This document shows positions 9,427-18,671 of a DNA stretch of 64,000 nt, piece by piece. Location: the NCBI RefSeq assembly GCF_001297065.1, contig NZ_LHOX01000003.1, positions 105,756-169,755 on the forward strand. Reading direction: 5' to 3'. Numbering within the stretch: the stretch's first letter is position 1; every line of letters begins with the position of its first letter. The notes beneath the pieces are model-generated. The model saw only the letters and a list, made by a program, of their open reading frames with translations. It was not told the DNA's origin and did no database searches. Both the position numbers and the translations under genes were made by a program. Source of the DNA: Enterococcus sp. RIT-PI-f. Lineage in GTDB: Bacteria; Bacillota; Bacilli; Lactobacillales; Enterococcaceae.

Positions 9427-10836
9427 CTATTCATTTTTTCGAAATTCATTTGGCGACACATGATGATACTGTTTGAACTTTTTGTAGAAATAATCCACAT
9501 TGCTATACCCAACCAACTCAGCTACCTCATAGACCATTAAATTGGAATGTCTCAACATTTCTACTGCTTTATCCATACGGACTTTGTCCAAAAAAGCGAG
9601 ATAATTCAGCCCAGTATCTCTACGAAACTTTTTGCCTAAGTATGCACTATTGTAATTAAAATGAGCTCCAATTTTTTTTAGCGTCAAATCTTCTTTATAG
9701 TGCTTTTTCGTATATTGGATCAATGCTTCGATAATATCAACTTGGTTCAAACTGCTGGCAATCGTCTCTTGCAGTTGGCTTAACTTATCAGAAACCACTA
9801 ATTGCAACATTGGAAATGTTTGTGCCAGAAAAATCTCCTGATGCAACGCATCCATCGACCCGTCGATGTCCAATGCTAATTTTTCTTGAATTTGATGATG
9901 GATCCATTCAATATCCCCATTGATTTGCCACTTGATTTCTTCTTCCAAAGTCAAAGATCCATAAAAGGATTGATAATAGCTTGTGATGTATTCTTGTAAA
10001 GATTGATTCGATAGCAGGGACATAACGAGTTGTTCTTTGATAACTTCACGTTCCTCACGTTGTTGATCCATATCAAGAACATGATGAGAAATCACTTGAT
10101 TCGGAAATAAAAAAATCAATTTACTTAATGTTTGAATATCAACCATCAAAGGCTTCAAGTTGTCTTGCGCAGCAACCCATCGAGAAATCAATATTTCTTC
10201 TGATTTCAACCATTTACGACACCATTGGTCGATCTCTTCATCAGGAAATCGCTCATCATTCAGCAAAACAAGATATTGGTGATGTCGATGGATCAATTGG
10301 ATGACTTGAGAAACATGATCAGATAATTTTTCCGTCAATTTTTGACTATTGGCTTCTTCCGATACCCGCAGCAGTTTGGCAAATTGTACTTGTTTGATAC
10401 CAGTTGGATCACCACCAAAAAGTTTATCGATTAATTGACTCTTTTGATTCTTCTGTTGATCTGTTTTGGCCTTTTGATCGATTTTTGTTAGAATATCGAT
10501 TAGTTCTTCTTCATCGATTGGCTTCAATAAATAGGTAACTGCCCCAAGTTGTAGCGCTTGTTTTGCATACTCAAAATCTGAATACCCTGACAGTATAATC
10601 GCATAGAACAAAAGCCCTTCCTCAACTGCCTCTTGAACCATTTCTAGGCCATTTTTGCCAGGCATTTGGATATCCGCAATCACGACATCCGGTTTGAGTG
10701 TTCGAATTTTTTCCAAACCAATCTGCCCATTTTCAGCAAAACCAATAATCTGATAGCCTAAACTCTCCCAATCAATGATCAAAGGCAATCCGTTTCGAAT
10801 CGACATTTCATCATCAACAATCAACACTTTCCGCAT
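9427..10836 (-). CDS. YesN-like response regulator, REC plus AraC-type DNA-binding domain
   Basis: 469-residue regulator. The receiver domain has the acidic pocket (Asp8, Asp9), phospho-acceptor Asp55 in VVIADIQMPG and the LLKP lysine loop near residue 105. A long helical middle section is followed by two AraC helix-turn-helices in the last ~100 residues (KKIGAHFNYNSAYLGKKFRR and VAELVGYSNVDYFYKKFKQY). It is the expected partner of the YesM-like kinase at 2809-4605, but the two genes are 4.8 kb apart on opposite strands. The gene follows the GH1 gene by 28 bases, so the two are probably cotranscribed, coupling the regulator to a hydrolase. Likely target: the LplBC importer and glycosidase genes (inference). 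Confidence 0.9.
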   Translation of the reverse strand: MRKVLIVDDEMSIRNGLPLIIDWESLGYQIIGFAENGQIGLEKIRTLKPDVVIADIQMPGKNGLEMVQEAVEEGLLFYAIILSGYSDFEYAKQALQLGAVTYLLKPIDEEELIDILTKIDQKAKTDQQKNQKSQLIDKLFGGDPTGIKQVQFAKLLRVSEEANSQKLTEKLSDHVSQVIQLIHRHHQYLVLLNDERFPDEEIDQWCRKWLKSEEILISRWVAAQDNLKPLMVDIQTLSKLIFLFPNQVISHHVLDMDQQREEREVIKEQLVMSLLSNQSLQEYITSYYQSFYGSLTLEEEIKWQINGDIEWIHHQIQEKLALDIDGSMDALHQEIFLAQTFPMLQLVVSDKLSQLQETIASSLNQVDIIEALIQYTKKHYKEDLTLKKIGAHFNYNSAYLGKKFRRDTGLNYLAFLDKVRMDKAVEMLRHSNLMVYEVAELVGYSNVDYFYKKFKQYHHVSPNEFRKNE

Positions 10837-10864
10837 CTTTCCACCTCCATTCCCCCTAAATACT

Positions 10865-12331
10865 TTACGTATGGCTGATCAAACTAGCACCATTTGTTCG
10901 TATCAATTCTTGATACCAATAAAAACTATCTTTCGGGATGCGTTCCAACTGACGTGCGCTTTGATTATCTCGATCAACATACACAAACCCGTATCGCTTT
11001 TGATAACCATTCAACCAGCTCAATAAATCCGTAAATGACCATGCACAATAACCGATGATCTCCACCCCGTCTGTCAGCGCTTTTTGTAATTCAAGCAAAT
11101 GTTCTTGCAGATAGGTGATCCTATAGGGATCATGGATTTTTTTGTCTTCTGTCAGCTGATCGATCGCCCCTAATCCATTTTCTGTAATAAAAATAGGCAA
11201 GTCATAGTTGGCTTGGATTCGTCTCAATGCCACTCGGAAGCCTACCGGATCGATTTCCCACCCCCAATCGGTTTTCTTTAAATTGGGATTTTCTGCAGTC
11301 GCAAACATCGTTTCTTCTGGTGAGAATGTACCATCTTCAGCTTGCATCAAGTAGGGATCCACTTTCGAGAACGCTCTCTTTTCAGCAATTTGTTTTTGGT
11401 AATTATTCTGCTGCGCCGTACCGCCATGATAATAGTTGATGCCCAGGAAATCAGGTTTTGCTTTTTTTAAAATGGCTTGATCTTCTTCAGTCACAACGGG
11501 GGCCAGTCCTGCTTTGGCTAATTGCTTGTATACAAATTTTGGGTACTCTCCTTTGCAATAGACGTCCAAAAACCAAGCATTATTGAATGCTTCACCATTT
11601 TCAGCAGCCAAAACATCTTCAGGATCACAGCTGAATGGATACATTGGGCCATAACCAAAACTTGGACCGATTTTCCCTAATGGGACCATCTCATGAAATA
11701 AGTTGATTGCCTTTGCATTGGCTATATTGATGATATGATTGGCTGCATACATCCGTTTCAAATCCTTTACACCAGGTGGATGCGCTGCCCAACGGTAACC
11801 TAATGAAGTAAACACATTTTGCTCGTTCATCGTTACCCAATAGGTCACTTTTGTCCCTAGCCGTTCAAAAAGAATGCGGCAATACTTCTCGAAAGCCACT
11901 GCTGTTTCTCGACCTTCCCATCCTTGATACTTATCTTGTAAAGCTTGGGGCAAATCCCAATGGTACAACGTCAAAATGGGGACAATGCCTTGTTTTACTA
12001 ATTCATCCACTAGATTTTCATAGAATGCCAATCCAGCTTCATTGACTTCTCCTTCACCATCTGGCAAAACCCGTGACCAAGCCACACTAAAGCGATAGGC
12101 ACCCAGCCCCATTTCTTTCATTAGGGCGATATCTTCTTTGTAATGATGATAATGGTCAATCGCCACTTTACCATTCGTTTCTTCAAAGGTATTTCCAGGG
12201 ACCTGTGCATAGGTATCCCAAATTGATGGCCCTTTGCCTTCTGTCGCCCATGCCCCTTCGATTTGATAGGCAGCTGAAGCTGCACCCCATAAAAAATTTT
12301 GTGGAAAAGGATCTAATTGCGTGTGAAACAT
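10865..12331 (-). CDS. GH1 glycosidase, probable 6-phospho-beta-glycosidase
   Basis: 488-residue GH1 barrel enzyme with acid/base Glu170 in TMNEQN and nucleophile Glu384 in FITENGLG. Near the C-terminus SWLNGYQKRYG supplies Ser438, Lys445 and Tyr447, with the same spacing as the phosphate-binding Ser428/Lys435/Tyr437 of LacG. Non-phospho beta-glucosidases usually have Glu at the first of these positions. That argues for a 6-phospho-beta-glycosidase, although no PTS gene is adjacent. TMNEQN is an uncommon variant of the T(F/L)NEP motif. The ATG follows AAGGGGGAAG. It is the first gene of a unit with the YesN-like regulator. Substrate not determined. Confidence 0.83.
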   Translation of the reverse strand: MFHTQLDPFPQNFLWGAASAAYQIEGAWATEGKGPSIWDTYAQVPGNTFEETNGKVAIDHYHHYKEDIALMKEMGLGAYRFSVAWSRVLPDGEGEVNEAGLAFYENLVDELVKQGIVPILTLYHWDLPQALQDKYQGWEGRETAVAFEKYCRILFERLGTKVTYWVTMNEQNVFTSLGYRWAAHPPGVKDLKRMYAANHIINIANAKAINLFHEMVPLGKIGPSFGYGPMYPFSCDPEDVLAAENGEAFNNAWFLDVYCKGEYPKFVYKQLAKAGLAPVVTEEDQAILKKAKPDFLGINYYHGGTAQQNNYQKQIAEKRAFSKVDPYLMQAEDGTFSPEETMFATAENPNLKKTDWGWEIDPVGFRVALRRIQANYDLPIFITENGLGAIDQLTEDKKIHDPYRITYLQEHLLELQKALTDGVEIIGYCAWSFTDLLSWLNGYQKRYGFVYVDRDNQSARQLERIPKDSFYWYQELIRTNGASLISHT

Positions 12332-12360
12332 TAAGCTTCCCCCTTCATATTCAGCTCCAA

Positions 12361-12374
12361 ATAAACCGGTTACA
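12361..12374 (-). promoter_or_regulatory. cre-like site upstream of the GH1 gene
   Basis: ATAAACCGGTTACA (either strand) agrees with the cre consensus at 12 of 14 positions. It sits 30 bases upstream of the GH1 start, so it could mediate CcpA repression. Confidence 0.45.
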
Positions 12375-12434
12375 TTTTATCGTACCATATTATTTGTTTT
12401 TTTTTAAGACTCTTCTCAAATGCATATGTCACTG

Positions 12435-12463
12435 AAAAAACTGTCGCTCCAAAGAACGACAGT
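12435..12463 (-). terminator. Intrinsic terminator after xylA
   Basis: Seven-bp stem ACTGTCG/CGACAGT with a 10-base loop, followed on the minus strand by six T. It begins seven bases beyond the xylA stop. Confidence 0.85.
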
Positions 12464-12469
12464 CAAACA

Positions 12470-13777
12470 TTAAAACAAATAATCATTCAAACGCGATTTC
12501 ACATATTCGATGTGGCTAGATTCTAATTCGATTTGATCATGATCCAACGCATATGCTGTAAGTGATTCCAAATCTTCTTTATCTGCCAAGATTGCTGAAC
12601 CGATGCCCTCGTGGAAAGAAGCATATCGTTTTTCTTTCAACGCATCTAAGAAGCGGTCTTCTTTTAATTTTGCCGCTGCCTTTAACGCTCTTGCATAGGT
12701 ATCCATACCGGCAATATGCGCCAATAGCAAATCTTCCATTTCAAACGATGAGCGACGAACTTTGGAATCAAAGTTGATACCCCCAGGTGCGATACCCCCA
12801 TTTTCCAGCACTTCGTATAAAGCAAGTGTCGAATCAAATACATTTGTTGGAAACTCATCCGTGTCCCAACCTAATAACATATCCCCTTGGTTCGCATCTA
12901 ACGATCCTAGCGCATCATAACTGCGGGCAACCGCAATTTCATGTTCGAAAGTATGTCCTGCCAATGTCGCATGGTTGGCTTCTAAATTCAATTTAAAATC
13001 GCCTTCTAAACCATAATGCTGGATAAAGGCCATTGTTGTGGCTGCATCAAAATCATATTGGTGTTTTGATGGTTCTTTTGGTTTTGGTTCCAATAGAAAC
13101 TGTGGTTTATGACCAATTTTTTCACCATACGCAATCGCCATTTTAAACAAGCGCGCAATATTGTCTTGTTCAAATTTCATATCCGTATTCAATAAAGTTT
13201 CATAGCCTTCACGACCACCCCAGAAAACATAGTTTTCTCCGCCTAATTTTTTCGAGATATCTAGACCTTTTTTGACTTGTGCGGCTGCGTATGCATACAC
13301 CTCGGCGTTGTTAGTTGAAGCAGCACCATTGTTGAAGCGTGGGTGGGAGAACATATTTGCAGTATTCCAAAGCAATTTGATTCCGGTTTGATCCATTTTT
13401 TCTTTGATCAAATCGGTGATGTCATCTAGATTTTGGAAAAACTCTTCCAATGTTTCCCCAGCTGGTGCCACATCGATATCATGGAAACAGAAGAATTCTG
13501 CCCCTAATTTTTCGCAAATTTCGAAGAATGCTTCTACACGATTCTTGGCTGTCTCCATTTCCGTTTCGCCAAACCAGGTGCGCTTGTTGACTGGCGCGCC
13601 AAATGGGTCAGAACCATCTTGGGTCATCGTGTGCCAATATGCAATGGCAAAACGCAGATGGTCTTTCATTTTCTTGCCTAAGACGACCTCTTCCGCATCA
13701 TAATGGCGAAATGCAAACATGTTCTCTGTTGTAGGACCTTCATACTGGATTTTTTCGATTTGTGGGAAATAAGTCAT
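12470..13777 (-). CDS. xylA: Xylose isomerase
   Basis: 435-residue enzyme converting D-xylose to D-xylulose. The class II family residues are visible: catalytic His99 and Asp102 in FCFHDIDVAP, the metal/substrate motif FWGGREGYETLLNTD, and LLEPKPKEPSKHQYDFD with the bridging Glu and Lys. Length and N-terminus (FPQIEKIQYEGP) are typical. The ATG follows TGGAGG. It has its own upstream region with a XylR-like operator and its own terminator. It is separated from xylB by 97 bases, so the two genes may be expressed partly independently. Confidence 0.97.
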   Translation of the reverse strand: MTYFPQIEKIQYEGPTTENMFAFRHYDAEEVVLGKKMKDHLRFAIAYWHTMTQDGSDPFGAPVNKRTWFGETEMETAKNRVEAFFEICEKLGAEFFCFHDIDVAPAGETLEEFFQNLDDITDLIKEKMDQTGIKLLWNTANMFSHPRFNNGAASTNNAEVYAYAAAQVKKGLDISKKLGGENYVFWGGREGYETLLNTDMKFEQDNIARLFKMAIAYGEKIGHKPQFLLEPKPKEPSKHQYDFDAATTMAFIQHYGLEGDFKLNLEANHATLAGHTFEHEIAVARSYDALGSLDANQGDMLLGWDTDEFPTNVFDSTLALYEVLENGGIAPGGINFDSKVRRSSFEMEDLLLAHIAGMDTYARALKAAAKLKEDRFLDALKEKRYASFHEGIGSAILADKEDLESLTAYALDHDQIELESSHIEYVKSRLNDYLF

Positions 13778-13799
13778 ACTATTGCCTCCATTTTGTTTT

Positions 13800-13816
13800 T
13801 TAGTATAGCAAACTAA
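13800..13816 (-). promoter_or_regulatory. XylR operator candidate overlapping the xylA -10 region
   Basis: TTAGT-N7-ACTAA is a perfect 5-bp dyad and carries the AAACTAA half-site seen at the other candidate operators of this window. On the minus strand it overlaps TGCTATACT, an extended -10 element, 23 bases upstream of the xylA start, so a bound repressor would cover the promoter. Confidence 0.5.
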
Positions 13817-13874
13817 CTTACACGCTCGTATTATTCTATTCCATCATTTAGCTAAATCTACGCAACTATCTGAA

Positions 13875-15374
13875 CTATCTTTCAATCTGCATAAGCGTAT
13901 GACAGATGGGTGCAGTTTGCGCATAAATAGTGCGATAGACTGAATAAATTTGTTGATATTTCAGGACATTCTCAGGAATTGGGTGAATGGTTTCCCCATA
14001 CTTTACAAACGAGTCAACACAAGTTGCTGCATCTGGATACAAACCGCTACCAATAGCTGCTAACATCGCAGCTCCGATCCCCGGTCCTTGCTCTGTCGAT
14101 AACGTGAGTATTTCTGCATTGAAAATATCCGCTTGCATTTGTAACCAATCCGAATTCTGTGCACCACCCCCTACTGAAATTATTTGGGTGAACTTACGTT
14201 GGGCTTGTTCTTCCATTATCATTTGCGAATCTTTCAACGAAAAGGTAATGCCTTCTAAAACTGAACGGCTAAAGTGCTTCGCGCGATGCCTTGTATCAAT
14301 TCCTATAAAACTACCTCTAATTTTGCTGTCGATATAGGGCGTACGTTCCCCCACAATATATGGTGTAAACAATAAGCCTTCTGATCCAGGTTCTACCTCC
14401 CCAATCTCAGTCAATAATTCCGAGAAGCTTCGGTCTGGTGCAAATGTTTCTCGATACCAACTCAAAGAATTCCCCGCTGCCAGGGTAACACCCATAGAAT
14501 ACATTTTGTCTTTGACTACATGGCGGAAAAGATGCAGATTGCCTTGATAATCAACTTCTTGCGCTTCCTCAAAAGAAAGGAAAACACCACTTGTACCAAT
14601 CGATACCATGCCAATTCCTTCCGAAATGATGCCTGAACCTAACGCGGCACAAGCGTTGTCTGCTCCACCTGCATAAATTGTGATCTCTTGTTCAAATCCG
14701 AAAGCTTCTTTCAATTCACTGCGCATCTTACCGACAGGCGCAGCAGACTCAAACAACGGTGGTAACAAATCTGGAGAAATTGAAAATTTTTCGATGATGG
14801 CTTCAGACCAACATTTATTCGCAATATCCAACATTAAAGTTCCTGCTGCATCTGAAAAGTCCATCGAATAATTGCCTGTTAGCCAAAAAGCCAAATAATC
14901 TTTTGGCAGCATGATATGACGGACCTGTTGCCACTTTTCAGGTTCATGCTCTTGTACCCACAAAATTTTAGGTAAAGTAAACCCTTCAAGTGCAATATTC
15001 TTAGTCATTGCCTTTACTTCCTCACCAAAAGATGCCATTATCCGTTGACATTGTTTGGTTGTGCGAACATCATTCCACAAAATTGCTGGCCGTATGACAC
15101 GATTTGATTCATCCAATAAAACCAAACTATGCATTTGTCCAGAGAAACTAATACCAATTAATTCAGTTTGTAACTGAGGAAGCTTTTTGATCAAGTCGTG
15201 AATCACTGCATCGGCCGCCTCTTGCCAGTGTGTTGGTTCTTGTTCACTGAAACCTGGTTTAGGTGATGATAGCGGGTATTCTGCACTTGCTGTGCCACAA
15301 AGGTCTCCTGTTTGATCAAACACTAACCCTTTTAACGAACTTGTTCCTAGATCCAACCCTAAAAGATAAGCCAT
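13875..15374 (-). CDS. xylB: Xylulokinase
   Basis: 499-residue FGGY-family kinase that phosphorylates D-xylulose to xylulose 5-phosphate. The N-terminal ATPase-fold motif GLDLGTSSLKGLVFD, the sugar-binding SGQMHSLVLLD and WNDVRT, the GGADNACAALGSG motif and the C-terminal GGGAQNSDWLQMQADIF are all present. Length is standard. The start is supported by AAAGGAG. It is transcribed from a well-formed promoter at 15454-15482 that is overlapped by a cre site and followed by a XylR-type operator. The divergent neighbour encodes XylR. Confidence 0.95.
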   Translation of the reverse strand: MAYLLGLDLGTSSLKGLVFDQTGDLCGTASAEYPLSSPKPGFSEQEPTHWQEAADAVIHDLIKKLPQLQTELIGISFSGQMHSLVLLDESNRVIRPAILWNDVRTTKQCQRIMASFGEEVKAMTKNIALEGFTLPKILWVQEHEPEKWQQVRHIMLPKDYLAFWLTGNYSMDFSDAAGTLMLDIANKCWSEAIIEKFSISPDLLPPLFESAAPVGKMRSELKEAFGFEQEITIYAGGADNACAALGSGIISEGIGMVSIGTSGVFLSFEEAQEVDYQGNLHLFRHVVKDKMYSMGVTLAAGNSLSWYRETFAPDRSFSELLTEIGEVEPGSEGLLFTPYIVGERTPYIDSKIRGSFIGIDTRHRAKHFSRSVLEGITFSLKDSQMIMEEQAQRKFTQIISVGGGAQNSDWLQMQADIFNAEILTLSTEQGPGIGAAMLAAIGSGLYPDAATCVDSFVKYGETIHPIPENVLKYQQIYSVYRTIYAQTAPICHTLMQIER

Positions 15375-15424
15375 TTATTCTCTCCTTTCTCACTTCGACA
15401 TTAAAACGTTTGACGCGCAATAGG

Positions 15425-15445
15425 TTAATTAGCTTCAAAAACTAA
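15425..15445 (-). promoter_or_regulatory. XylR operator candidate downstream of the xylB promoter
   Basis: TTAATTA-N7-AAACTAA has 5 of 7 symmetric positions and the same spacing as the sites at 15549 and 21719; an overlapping reading, TTAATTAG-N9-CTAACTAA, has 7 of 8. It starts 9 bases downstream of the -10 box, where a repressor would block initiation. Confidence 0.6.
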
Positions 15446-15453
15446 CTAATTGG

Positions 15454-15482
15454 ATAATATAGGAATTATACTTTTTAGTCAA
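15454..15482 (-). promoter_or_regulatory. Sigma-A type promoter of xylB
   Basis: On the minus strand TTGACT, a 17-base spacer and TATTAT, each hexamer one base off consensus. The -35 box overlaps the cre site and the operator lies just after the -10. Confidence 0.8.
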
Positions 15483-15492
15483 GCGCTTTCAA
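15478..15492 (-). promoter_or_regulatory. cre site overlapping the xylB -35 box
   Basis: On the minus strand TTGAAAGCGCTTGAC matches WTGAAARCGYTTWNN with one mismatch. Its overlap with the -35 hexamer predicts direct CcpA repression of xylB. Confidence 0.7.
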
Positions 15493-15548
15493 TAAACTTT
15501 TTCATTTTCGCTCTCTTTATTTTTCTACGTCCGATGGCTTGCACATTA

Positions 15549-15569
15549 TTAATTTGCACGGTAAACTAA
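15549..15569 (+). promoter_or_regulatory. XylR operator candidate upstream of xylR
   Basis: TTAATTT-N7-AAACTAA has 6 of 7 symmetric positions and ends 30 bases before the xylR start. It suggests autoregulation. Weak promoter-like hexamers overlap it. Confidence 0.6.
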
Positions 15570-15599
15570 CACTAATTACAGTGATGAAGAGGAGAACAC

Positions 15600-16778
15600 A
15601 TGATTATCAATAAAATGGGTATACGCGAACAAAATGAGTCGGCTGTATTAAAGACGATCATTGATAATGAGAATATTTCAAGAGCTGAAGTATCAAATTT
15701 GACAAACCTCAATAAAGCGTCTGTTTCTCAAATAACAAAAAAATTGATTGAAACTGATTTTGTACGTGAAGTCGGGATTGGTGATTCTACTTCGATTGGT
15801 GGAAGAAAGCCAATTCAACTGCAATTCAACCACTACAGTAGCCTAGCGGTTACTTTTGACATCGGCTATAACTATGTTCGCGGAATGTTGTCCTACATCA
15901 ATGGGGAGATGATAGCTTCTGCCAATCACTCAGATAAGATGATTACAAAAGAGAACGTATTAGCAACGATCGATTCAATGATGAAAGAGTTTTGGCCGCA
16001 AATGCCAAAAACCACACACGGTTTGGTGGGGATTTGTCTTGCGATCCATGGTATCATTCACAATCAATCAATTGCCTTTACCCCCTACTATGACTTGGAA
16101 GACTTTGACTTCATCACACCGCTAAACCAGAAATACAATACAGCTGTCTATATAGAGAACGAAGCCAATCTGACTGCTTTAGGAGAGTACTGTTTTTCTT
16201 CTGATTCAACAAATTTGCTAAGTGTTAGCGTTCATAGCGGTATTGGTGTCGGGATTATTGTCAACGGCCAGTTGCAAACTGGTACGCACGGTATGGCTGG
16301 AGAAGTCGGTCATTCCACGTTATTTCCCCACGGCAACTTATGTCCCTGTGGAAATCGGGGCTGTCTAGAACAATATGCCTCGAATAAGGTATTATTTGAT
16401 ACCTATAGAAAATATACAGAAACGGATATCGTCAATTCAGATACCTTCGCAAAAGCCTATCACGCCGGGGACAAATCTGCAATTGAATTGGCGCAACAGA
16501 ATGTTGAATTTCTTAGTATCGGCTTGAATAATGTCATCACTTTTTCAGATCCAGAAGAAGTCTTTATAAACAGCTCAGTCTATCGCAAAATTCCTACCTT
16601 GCTTCATGCTTTACAGCAAAAATTGACCAGCCAGTTTACTAAAAAAACCAAAATCAAAAACAGTCAACTAGGCGATCAAGCCCCATTGTTTGGTGGCAAT
16701 GTTTTAGTTGCGAAGCACTTCCTGAATATCAGTGATTTACGCTTTGCATCACTTGATCTATCTCAACATCTACGCTAG
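15600..16778 (+). CDS. xylR: Xylose repressor, ROK family
   Basis: 392-residue ROK regulator. Residues ~20-60 form a winged helix-turn-helix (SRAEVSNLTNLNKASVSQIT). The sugar-binding ROK domain follows, with GIGVGIIVNGQL and the zinc loop CPCGNRGCLEQYAS. The DNA-binding domain plus zinc loop separates it from the ROK kinase at 8386-9285. ATG follows AGAGGAG. It is divergent from xylB, and XylR-type dyads lie in the shared region, in front of xylA, and in front of the second GH43 gene. By family knowledge, xylose would release it from DNA. Confidence 0.93.
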   Translation: MIINKMGIREQNESAVLKTIIDNENISRAEVSNLTNLNKASVSQITKKLIETDFVREVGIGDSTSIGGRKPIQLQFNHYSSLAVTFDIGYNYVRGMLSYINGEMIASANHSDKMITKENVLATIDSMMKEFWPQMPKTTHGLVGICLAIHGIIHNQSIAFTPYYDLEDFDFITPLNQKYNTAVYIENEANLTALGEYCFSSDSTNLLSVSVHSGIGVGIIVNGQLQTGTHGMAGEVGHSTLFPHGNLCPCGNRGCLEQYASNKVLFDTYRKYTETDIVNSDTFAKAYHAGDKSAIELAQQNVEFLSIGLNNVITFSDPEEVFINSSVYRKIPTLLHALQQKLTSQFTKKTKIKNSQLGDQAPLFGGNVLVAKHFLNISDLRFASLDLSQHLR

Positions 16779-16784
16779 CTGATT

Positions 16785-16818
16785 TCTGGACTGGATATTC
16801 AGTCCAGATTTTTCTTTT
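16785..16818 (+). terminator. Intrinsic terminator after xylR
   Basis: Perfect 9-bp stem TCTGGACTG/CAGTCCAGA with a 6-base loop, then TTTTTCTTTT. It separates xylR from the convergent ABC permease gene. Confidence 0.92.
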
Positions 16819-16835
16819 CTGCAAAAAAATTCTTA

Positions 16836-17669
16836 TCATCCTTTGATTCCTCCAGCAGTCACACCACCAACAATGTATTTCGATAGAAACAGATAAATCA
16901 ACAGTAAAGGAATAATACTTAACGAGATCCCTAGATACATACTACCAAATTCTGTGCGATATACATCGGTTTTCAATAATTGAACCAACATTGGCAACGT
17001 ATATTTTTCTGTATCATTTATCAAAATCAATGGCATCAAAAAATTATTCCAAGACGTTACAAAAGAAAATATTGCCATAGTAGCTAAACCTGGCTTCATC
17101 AAAGGTAGCATGATTTGATGGAATATTTTGATTTCGCCAGCACCATCCAGACGTGCAGAATCTGCTAAATCAGGATGATAAATTGTTTCTAAGTATTGTT
17201 TTAAGAAAAATACTGTAGCTGGCGAAGCAATCGCGGGTAAAACCAATGGAAGAAAGTTATTCAAAAGTCCTAGGCGATTCATAAATTGATAGAAACCGAT
17301 CATGCTAATCTGCTGAGGAATCATAATCAATCCTAGAATGACTGCGAACAATATTTTTTTCCCACGAAATTCATAAACAATCACACCATAAGCCGTCAAT
17401 GCAGAAAAATAAACATTGAGAACGGTAGCTCCAGCTGCAATTAAGAAACTATTTTTAAAACCATTGAAGATATTGAACCCTCTGCCCATTATTACGGACC
17501 AGTTGTATTGTAGATTACTTCCCGGCCATAAGGACAACCCTTGCTGGATCTGTTCAGCTGAACGAGTCGCATTGACCAAGACAACCCAAAAAGGCAAAAT
17601 ACTTAGAATGGTCAGTAACACTAGAAAGACATAAATCAATAATCGCTTTGCTCGATAGCTGTTTTCCAT
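16836..17669 (-). CDS. Sugar ABC transporter permease, MalG type
   Basis: 277-residue membrane protein with about six segments and the docking loop LADSARLDGAGEIKIFHQ followed by IMLPLMKPG. It begins immediately after the stop of the partner permease, within GGGGAGAAAATAAATG. Together with the next two genes it forms a CUT1-type importer. It is the last gene of the unit GH43-binding protein-permease-permease, which suggests xylo-oligosaccharide uptake. No ATPase gene is present, so a shared ATPase is probably used (inference). Confidence 0.9.
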   Translation of the reverse strand: MENSYRAKRLLIYVFLVLLTILSILPFWVVLVNATRSAEQIQQGLSLWPGSNLQYNWSVIMGRGFNIFNGFKNSFLIAAGATVLNVYFSALTAYGVIVYEFRGKKILFAVILGLIMIPQQISMIGFYQFMNRLGLLNNFLPLVLPAIASPATVFFLKQYLETIYHPDLADSARLDGAGEIKIFHQIMLPLMKPGLATMAIFSFVTSWNNFLMPLILINDTEKYTLPMLVQLLKTDVYRTEFGSMYLGISLSIIPLLLIYLFLSKYIVGGVTAGGIKG

Positions 17670-18584
17670 TTATTTTCTCCCCACTTTGCTGTTTTCTTTG
17701 AAAAACTGAAACAATAGTGTACTTAATATGATTGAAAGCACCAATAATAGCACCGAGGCCGTTGCAGCAACATTGAAATTTCGACTGCCAGTAAATGCTT
17801 GGTTGTAGATAAACATCGTGATCGTTAAGACACTATTGTTAGGATTGCCGTTTGTCAGCAAAAATGGAATGTCAAACATTTGTAAGCCACCAATCAAGGA
17901 AGTTACCAATGTATAGAGCAATATTGGTTTCAACAAAGGCAGCGTGATCTTGCGGAAAATTTGGCTATCATTAGCTCCATCGACCATTGCTGATTCAAAA
18001 AGAGCATCATCAATACTCAAGATTCCAGAAACCAAAACAATCGTTGTCTGGCCATACCACATCCAAAATTGGATAAAAGAAACAATTAGTCTAGTTCCCG
18101 TTTCACTGCGAAAAAAGTCGTAAGGTTGGTCCAAAACACCAAAGTGCTGTAAAACAAGGTTGATTGGTCCTAATGGAAAGCTGAACAAAACGAAAAATAA
18201 GATTGCTACTGAAGCAGCGGTAATAATATTGGGCAAATAAAAAACAACTTTGAAAAAGCCTTTCCCTCTTAAGTGCAGCTTGATGTTGGTAAACCATGCC
18301 GCTAGCAAAAGAGCTAAGCCAATTTGAGGGAGAAAGTTTACGCCCCACAAAATAAAAGTGTTGTTGATCGATTTTAAAAATAACGGATTGCGAAAAATAG
18401 AAAAATAATTATCTAGTCCCACGAGATTGGCAGTTGGATTCCACCCTTTAAGATCTGTAAAACTCAGATAAATCGTATAGAGAATTGGATAAAGTTGAAA
18501 AACCAAGAATGCTAGAAAAAATGGTGCGATAAATAGTAGCCCATAGCGATGATATTGTTCAAATTTTCTCTTATTCTGCATCAT
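17670..18584 (-). CDS. Sugar ABC transporter permease, MalF/UgpA type
   Basis: 304-residue integral membrane protein. The N-terminal segment starts near residue 15 (YGLLFIAPFFLAFLVFQLYP), and the docking loop is DDALFESAMVDGANDSQ followed by ITLPLLKPI. Two adjacent ATG codons are possible; the second, at 18581, is better spaced from GGGGGA and gives MQNKRKF. It is separated from the binding-protein gene by 130 bases containing a stem-loop, a common way to express less permease than binding protein. Confidence 0.9.
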   Translation of the reverse strand: MMQNKRKFEQYHRYGLLFIAPFFLAFLVFQLYPILYTIYLSFTDLKGWNPTANLVGLDNYFSIFRNPLFLKSINNTFILWGVNFLPQIGLALLLAAWFTNIKLHLRGKGFFKVVFYLPNIITAASVAILFFVLFSFPLGPINLVLQHFGVLDQPYDFFRSETGTRLIVSFIQFWMWYGQTTIVLVSGILSIDDALFESAMVDGANDSQIFRKITLPLLKPILLYTLVTSLIGGLQMFDIPFLLTNGNPNNSVLTITMFIYNQAFTGSRNFNVAATASVLLLVLSIILSTLLFQFFKENSKVGRK

Positions 18585-18671
18585 AATCCCCCTGTATAAT
18601 TTTTCTCCTCCACAGCTAGATCATGTCTATAAAGTTAAGCTCTTAAAATAGCGACATAATGCCGAGAAGAA

